A DNA stretch of 64,000 nt from Bellilinea sp040754815 (GTDB lineage Bacteria; Chloroflexota; Anaerolineae; Anaerolineales; Anaerolineaceae), in assembly GCA_040754815.1 (NCBI GenBank), contig JBFMBX010000001.1, positions 62,001 to 126,000 of the forward strand, written 5' to 3'. Shown one piece after another: positions 59,823 through 64,000 of the stretch (position 1 is its first letter; each line of letters opens with the position of its first letter). The position numbers and the translations under genes were made by a program. Under the pieces are notes generated by a model, which was not told the DNA's origin, searched no databases, and worked only from the letters and a program-made list of their open reading frames with translations.

Positions 59823-61139
59823 TTATTTCAAAAACTTTGCCTTCAAAATATCCTCTAATGTCGGCTGGCCAATTTCCTGTAATTCATAGCGCACTCGCTG
59901 CATTGGCTTGCGCACTTTGATAACCCGGTTCAGGTCAATCGGCGTTGCAGAAATGACCAGATCTACATCAGAATTGTTGATGGTCTGCTCCAGATCGCGC
60001 ATCTGCTCTTCACCATAACCCATTGCCGGCAGGATTGGACCGGTGGTGGTGTATTTCTGGTAAGTTGCTGCGATTGAACCGACTGCAAAAGGCCGCGGAT
60101 CAACAATTTCCGCCGCACCAAAGCGGCGTGCAGCCACCCAACCGGCTCCGTATGCCATTTCACCATGTGTCAGGGTAGGGCCATCTTCAATCACCAAAAC
60201 GCGTTTACCACGAATTTCTTCCGGCCGATCCACAAACAAAGGAGAAGCACCTTCGATGATGGTTGCTTTAGGGTTGAGTGCTGAGAGGCTTTCCCGCACC
60301 GCAATCACCGCTTCCGGACTGGCCGTATCTACCTTGTTGATTACGAACACATCTGCCCGGCGGACATTGGTTTCACCGGGATGGTAACGCACCTCATGCC
60401 CCGCCCGGTGAGGATCGGCTACCACAATGGCTAAATCATCCTGATAGAATGGAAAATCATTATTGCCGCCATCCCAGAGGATGATATCCACTTCCTGTTC
60501 AGCCTGCCGCAGGATACGCTCGTAATCCACTCCCGCATACACGATAACGCCATTATCCAGATGCGGTTCGTATTCCTCCCGCTCCTCGATGGTGCATTGA
60601 TGTTTATCCAGATCGCTGTAATCGGCAAAACGCTGGACTGCCTGCTTAACCAGGTCGCCGTACGGCATGGGATGGCGAATTGCTGCCACCTTAAACCCTA
60701 AATTAATCAGAATCTTTGAAACTCGTCGGGTGGTCTGGCTTTTACCGGAACCGGTTCGCACGGCACACACCGAGACTACCGGTTTATTCGATTTGAGCTG
60801 CGTACCTTTGACGCCCATCAAACGAAAATCCGCTCCGGCTGCCAACACTTCCGAAGCCTTGTGCATGACATACTCATGGGAAACATCACTGTAAGCAAAT
60901 ACCACCTGATCTACCCGCAAAGTGCGAATTAAATCAGAGAGTTCGCTCTCCGGGTAAATCGGGATGCCCTCTGGGTACAGGCTGCCCGCCAGTTCAGCCG
61001 GGTAGCGGCGACCCTCGATATTCGGTATCTGAGTCGCAGTAAATGCAACAACCTGATAATCCGAATTGTTGCGGAAAAAGACATTGAAATTGTGAAAATC
61101 TCTTCCCGCTGCACCCATGATGATTGTTCGAATTGGCAT
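59823..61139 (-). CDS. COG2403 GTPase-like protein (cyclic 2,3-diphosphoglycerate synthetase-related)
   Basis: A 438-residue protein related by its outline to cyclic 2,3-diphosphoglycerate synthetase. The N-terminal part (about 1-115) looks Rossmann-like (TIIMGAAGRDFHNFN). A P-loop RTGSGKS is at about residues 128-134, within a MobB/dethiobiotin-synthetase-like fold. DIILWDGGNNDFPFY and VFVINKVDTAS act as Walker B-like and NKxD-like motifs. Archaeal relatives make an osmolyte and thermoprotectant; in bacteria the role is unproven. AAAGGAG is upstream. It lies between argS and obgE, all leftward. Confidence 0.75.
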   Translation of the reverse strand: MPIRTIIMGAAGRDFHNFNVFFRNNSDYQVVAFTATQIPNIEGRRYPAELAGSLYPEGIPIYPESELSDLIRTLRVDQVVFAYSDVSHEYVMHKASEVLAAGADFRLMGVKGTQLKSNKPVVSVCAVRTGSGKSQTTRRVSKILINLGFKVAAIRHPMPYGDLVKQAVQRFADYSDLDKHQCTIEEREEYEPHLDNGVIVYAGVDYERILRQAEQEVDIILWDGGNNDFPFYQDDLAIVVADPHRAGHEVRYHPGETNVRRADVFVINKVDTASPEAVIAVRESLSALNPKATIIEGASPLFVDRPEEIRGKRVLVIEDGPTLTHGEMAYGAGWVAARRFGAAEIVDPRPFAVGSIAATYQKYTTTGPILPAMGYGEEQMRDLEQTINNSDVDLVISATPIDLNRVIKVRKPMQRVRYELQEIGQPTLEDILKAKFLK

Positions 61140-61182
61140 ACTGTTTTTCTCCTTTTGAATGTGAATAAGATTGAGAATCTGT

Positions 61183-62946
61183 TCACATCGCTTGTGGGGC
61201 TGTGATGCCCAGCAAAGTCAGGCTGTTGGCAAGGACCTGACGTGTTGCCGCAGTCAGGCGCAATCGAAAATTGCGCACGCTTTCTTCCGCCTGCAAGACG
61301 GGACATTGGGTGTAAAAATCGTTGAACGCCTTAGCCACATCGTAAGCATAGGTTGCAATCCAAAGCGGCCGAAGCTCGGCGGCGGAACGTTGAACTTCGG
61401 CAGGCAGACGCGAAATCAAATTAATCAATTCAACTTCCTGTGGAGTGAGCGGCGCAGTAACCTTCCCCTCCTCAGGCAGCGGTTGACCATACTTCCGCAA
61501 AATGCTGCCGGCACGCACATGGGCATATTGGATGTACGGCGCTGCCTGCCCGTTGAAATCCAAGGCAGATTGCCAGTCAAAGGTGACCACTTTGGTATTT
61601 TCCCGTGCCAGCATGGGATATTTGATGGCTCCAATGCCCACCGCCTCGGCTATTTTTTGTTTTGTTTCTTCACTCAGGTCGGGATTTTTCTCGCGCACTA
61701 CGGTCAAGGCACGCGCGATTGCCTCCCGAATCAAATCCTCCAGCAGGACAACGGTTCCCTCACGGGAGGCCATGACCACATTACCCGGTAAAATGACCAG
61801 TTCATAGGGAATGTGCTGGCAGCGGGTAGCCCATTCATAACCGGCCAGTTCAAGAGTTTTGAACACCTGTTGAAAGTGCAGGGATTGGCGTACATCTACC
61901 ACATAATAAGAGCGGCTGAGGTCGGGGTAATCGGTAAATTTTTTCTTGGCCAGAGCCAGATCTTCGGTGGCATACAAAGCCGTATTGTCCGAGCGAAGCA
62001 CAACCAGCACCCGGTATTTTTCGTTTTTTAAGCCCAGCAGTTCATCCAGTTTCACCACCACCGGCCCTTCCGGTCGTTCATCCACCGCGATACCCTTGGC
62101 AATCAACTCGTTGACAATCTCTTTGCCGGGGTGTTCCACCTGACTGTTGAAGTAATACACATCGAAGTGGATATCCAGTTGACGGTAGATTTCTTCGAAC
62201 CCATCCAGCGACCATTGACGCGTCTCTTCCCATAATTTGACCACTTCCGGGTCGCGTTGGTCCCAGCGGGCATAAAGGGCGCGCACTTCACTTTCCAGCG
62301 CGGGGTTTTCTTCCAACCGGCGGTTGGCCTCGGCATAAAGATCACCCATCCAACGGGTAATATCTCTTGTGGGCTTTTCGCCGCGGTGAAAATTCATGTA
62401 ACACCACAACCACTTGATCACATGCAGCCCAATATCACCCGGGTAATTGGCACGGATCACCGAATAACCGGAAAAATCGAGCAAGCGGCTAATTACATCA
62501 CCAAGGATTGCACTGCGTAAATGCCCCACATGAAAGGCTTTGTGAGTGTTGGGTTGGGAAAACTCCACCATCACTCGTTCATTGCGAGGTTTGCCCCTGC
62601 CAAAATTTTGCCCTTCCTGTAACACAGTATTAACCACCTGCTCTGCATAAGTGCTTTGTAAAAAGTAGATATTCAGGTAGCCGTTTACTGCTTCAATTTT
62701 TTCAAATCCGGGCGGGGTGCCCAGGTACGCTGCGATGCGGTTCGCCAGTTCAGCCGCACGTTCGTTGACGTTGACTTTTTTCCTCTGCCGGGCTTCGAGT
62801 GCAGCCAGTTGAAAAAACGAAGTGGAAATTCCCCAATGACCGCTGAATGGGATCCACTTCCATTGAATATCCACTTCGGGTAACTGATTTTCTTTACAAA
62901 AGGACTTGATCTTCTCTGCAATTGCCTGTTGTTCTTTCTCGAACAT
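61183..62946 (-). CDS. argS: Arginyl-tRNA synthetase
   Basis: A 587-residue class I aminoacyl-tRNA synthetase. The N-terminal Arg-tRNA domain (about 1-100) leads to FSQPNTHKAFHVGHLRS, with the HIGH-like HVGH at 139-142. The KMSKS-equivalent is VVMASREGTVV, as in other ArgRS. The anticodon-binding DALR domain is C-terminal (RLTAATRQVLANSLTLLGI). ATG 62946 follows AAAGGG and a leader of about 35 nt. It lies upstream of the COG2403 gene with 43 nt between. Confidence 0.95.
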   Translation of the reverse strand: MFEKEQQAIAEKIKSFCKENQLPEVDIQWKWIPFSGHWGISTSFFQLAALEARQRKKVNVNERAAELANRIAAYLGTPPGFEKIEAVNGYLNIYFLQSTYAEQVVNTVLQEGQNFGRGKPRNERVMVEFSQPNTHKAFHVGHLRSAILGDVISRLLDFSGYSVIRANYPGDIGLHVIKWLWCYMNFHRGEKPTRDITRWMGDLYAEANRRLEENPALESEVRALYARWDQRDPEVVKLWEETRQWSLDGFEEIYRQLDIHFDVYYFNSQVEHPGKEIVNELIAKGIAVDERPEGPVVVKLDELLGLKNEKYRVLVVLRSDNTALYATEDLALAKKKFTDYPDLSRSYYVVDVRQSLHFQQVFKTLELAGYEWATRCQHIPYELVILPGNVVMASREGTVVLLEDLIREAIARALTVVREKNPDLSEETKQKIAEAVGIGAIKYPMLARENTKVVTFDWQSALDFNGQAAPYIQYAHVRAGSILRKYGQPLPEEGKVTAPLTPQEVELINLISRLPAEVQRSAAELRPLWIATYAYDVAKAFNDFYTQCPVLQAEESVRNFRLRLTAATRQVLANSLTLLGITAPQAM

Positions 62947-62987
62947 ACCAAAAACCCTTTGAAGAGAATGCCAGCTGGAACGGATGA

Positions 62988-62996
62988 ATTATAACA
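62988..62996 (-). promoter_or_regulatory. Extended -10 promoter of argS
   Basis: Minus strand TGTTATAAT (62996-62988), predicted start near 62981, leader about 35 nt before ATG 62946. Confidence 0.5.
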
Positions 62997-63021
62997 CGCC
63001 CTATCCATCCATTTTTGACCG

Positions 63022-63053
63022 TAAAAACAAAAGCGGGAGAAACGCCTCCCGCT
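63022..63053 (-). terminator. Terminator of rpsT
   Basis: On the minus strand AGCGGGAG and CTCCCGCT (63053-63046, 63039-63032) form an 8-bp perfect stem with a 6-nt loop, followed by TTTTGTTTTTAC. It separates rpsT from argS. Confidence 0.85.
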
Positions 63054-63084
63054 GAAAAGAAATTTCGGTTAGAAACACACCAGT

Positions 63085-63351
63085 TTATTTATCCAACGCG
63101 GCCAAACGCTTCATCAAGCGGCTTTTACGGCGGGCGGCATTGTTTTTGTGAATCACACCCTTTTCAGCTGCCTTATCCAGCGCTTTAACAGCCATAATGA
63201 CCGCCTCACGGGCCTGGACGGCATCGGCCGTTTCAATCAGTGCCCGAGCTTTGGTAACGGCTTTACGGGCTGCACCGCGGAAAAAACGATTGCGTAGGCG
63301 GCGTTTTTCGTTTTGCTTATTGCGCTTGATTTGTGACTTAATGTTAGCCAA
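63085..63351 (-). CDS. rpsT: Small ribosomal subunit protein S20
   Basis: An 88-residue, highly basic protein of the 30S subunit: ANIKSQIKRNKQNEKRRLRNR at the start and NNAARRKSRLMKRLAAL at the end are diagnostic of bS20. The start codon is TTG at 63351 with GGAGG 7 nt before it. In other bacteria rpsT also often starts with TTG or is autoregulated. It has its own -35/-10 promoter and terminator, so it is monocistronic. Confidence 0.95.
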   Translation of the reverse strand: MANIKSQIKRNKQNEKRRLRNRFFRGAARKAVTKARALIETADAVQAREAVIMAVKALDKAAEKGVIHKNNAARRKSRLMKRLAALDK

Positions 63352-63393
63352 ATTACTTCCTCCAAAAGAACGTTCAATCCACTGCGAAGCCCT

Positions 63394-63422
63394 ATTTTAC
63401 CCGAAAGATTTAATTTTGTCTA
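63394..63422 (-). promoter_or_regulatory. Promoter of rpsT
   Basis: Minus strand TAGACA (63422-63417; 5 of 6 to consensus) and TAAAAT (63399-63394), 17 bp apart. Predicted start is near 63387, leader about 35 nt with GGAGG. Confidence 0.65.
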
Positions 63423-63449
63423 GAAAAACAGGATAGCAACTTGATTATC

Positions 63450-64000
63450 CTATCCATACCAGTGTGCGGATTTCATGGTCGTTGAGAGATAGTAGCAGCG
63501 CGAGTGGATTCCTTCTGCCTTAAAGGCAGCCTGCATTGCACTGGCAACTGCGCGGGCATTGTCATTGGCAAAGGCAATCACACTCGGTCCCGCGCCGGAA
63601 AGCGCTGCTGCCGCTCCCAACTGGTTAGCAGCTCGAATCGCTGACTCACTGCCCGGTATCAATGGAAAGCGATAAGGTTGGTGGATACGATCTTCCATGG
63701 CTCTTAACAATAATTCACGGTTACCTTCCCGGATAGCCTCGATCACCAACGCAGTGCGGTTAATATTGAAGATTGCATCGGCGCGCTTCACTTTTTCCGG
63801 TAGTACGCTGCGTGCCTGTTTGGTCGGTAAAGAAACCTGCGGAAAAATGACCACTACATTCAATACAGGCAGGGAATATGATTGGACAATCGGCTGAGGG
63901 CCATCCGTGGCAACCAGCACCAAACCGCCGAATAAAGCCGCTGCAGCATTATCACCATGACCTTCAATTTCAATAGTGAGATTCAAAAGGTCCAATTTAC
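63450..64000 (-). CDS. thrB: Homoserine kinase, C-terminal part
   Basis: The gene runs off the right end, so its N-terminus is missing. The visible 183 residues include the GHMP motifs LTIEIEGHGDNAAAALFGGLV, SLPTKQARSVLPEKV and LGAAAALSGAGPSVIAFA near residue 130, which match homoserine kinase. It phosphorylates homoserine, the step before thrC, which is at 5087-6184. The missing N-terminal part should hold the first GHMP motif. Confidence 0.9.
   Translation of the reverse strand, partial: KLDLLNLTIEIEGHGDNAAAALFGGLVLVATDGPQPIVQSYSLPVLNVVVIFPQVSLPTKQARSVLPEKVKRADAIFNINRTALVIEAIREGNRELLLRAMEDRIHQPYRFPLIPGSESAIRAANQLGAAAALSGAGPSVIAFANDNARAVASAMQAAFKAEGIHSRCYYLSTTMKSAHWYG

Noticed and set aside
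1..64000. tRNA, rRNA, CRISPR array, insertion sequence or prophage
   Set aside because: No gap contains a cloverleaf, a spaced short-repeat array, a transposase or integrase, or an rRNA-like stretch.

Overview
This is a gene-dense window of roughly 50% GC with about 57 protein-coding genes. I see no tRNA, rRNA, CRISPR array, insertion sequence or prophage. The gene content suggests an anaerobic Chloroflexota bacterium, most likely class Anaerolineae. The main pointers are a mevalonate-pathway decarboxylase next to rseP, a GH57 hydrolase, many secreted TIM-barrel and beta-propeller proteins, a secreted protein ending in an 'YLPLV' tail, a UMF1/Atg22-like transporter and an argS/obgE/nadD core. 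This assignment is inference from family content, not from a marker tree.

Layout. 1-8.3 kb: end of a parvulin-type foldase, then a leftward operon moaC > moaD-moaE fusion > thrC > rnc > smc, diverging from scpA, so both smc and scpA of the chromosome-condensing complex lie close together. 8.3-17.2 kb: an orphan conserved protein, an aldo/keto reductase, a large secreted protein, mutS, GH57 and an NDUFA9-like epimerase. 17.4-22.2 kb: a rightward cluster around a divergent ftsZ (T7-loop Asp replaced by His) with two TIM-barrel proteins, two tiny proteins and a degenerate LCP-like protein; a sigma-54-type promoter sequence precedes ftsZ. 22.2-25.5 kb: SlyD-like FKBP, ATP-grasp ligase, esterase and thioredoxin-like ferredoxin.

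25.5-29.2 kb: a likely structured non-coding RNA of about 280 nt with a strong promoter and terminator, then two divergent hypoxanthine phosphoribosyltransferase operons, one with a cytidylate-kinase-like protein and a nuclease-fold protein, the other with an atypical phosphofructokinase. 29.3-41.1 kb: a secondary-lipid (PUFA-synthase-like) locus. It holds a nitrilase, a PfaD-type enoyl reductase, a convergent Sfp-type phosphopantetheinyl transferase and a 2,824-residue KS-AT-KS-ACPx3-KR-DH synthase. All three carrier domains have Thr where the phosphopantetheine Ser is expected. This is the most unusual system in the window.

41.5-49.4 kb: transglutaminase-like protein, mvaD, rseP, HEAT-repeat protein, membrane metallopeptidase, acylphosphatase, acyltransferase and transporter. 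49.6-57.8 kb: deoxynucleoside kinase, GrpB-like protein, RRM protein, PH-domain protein, ArfB, dodecin, EamA transporter, and an ECF sigma/anti-sigma operon that also encodes a bactofilin-like membrane protein and a lipoprotein. 57.8-64 kb: a leftward housekeeping series (thrB partial, rpsT, argS, a COG2403 GTPase, obgE, nadD).

A recurrent regulatory feature is a good -10 box, often with an extended TGn, lying only 6-10 nt before the start codon. At least eight genes show this, which predicts leaderless or nearly leaderless mRNAs. Gene starts were re-chosen from Shine-Dalgarno and promoter positions where possible.
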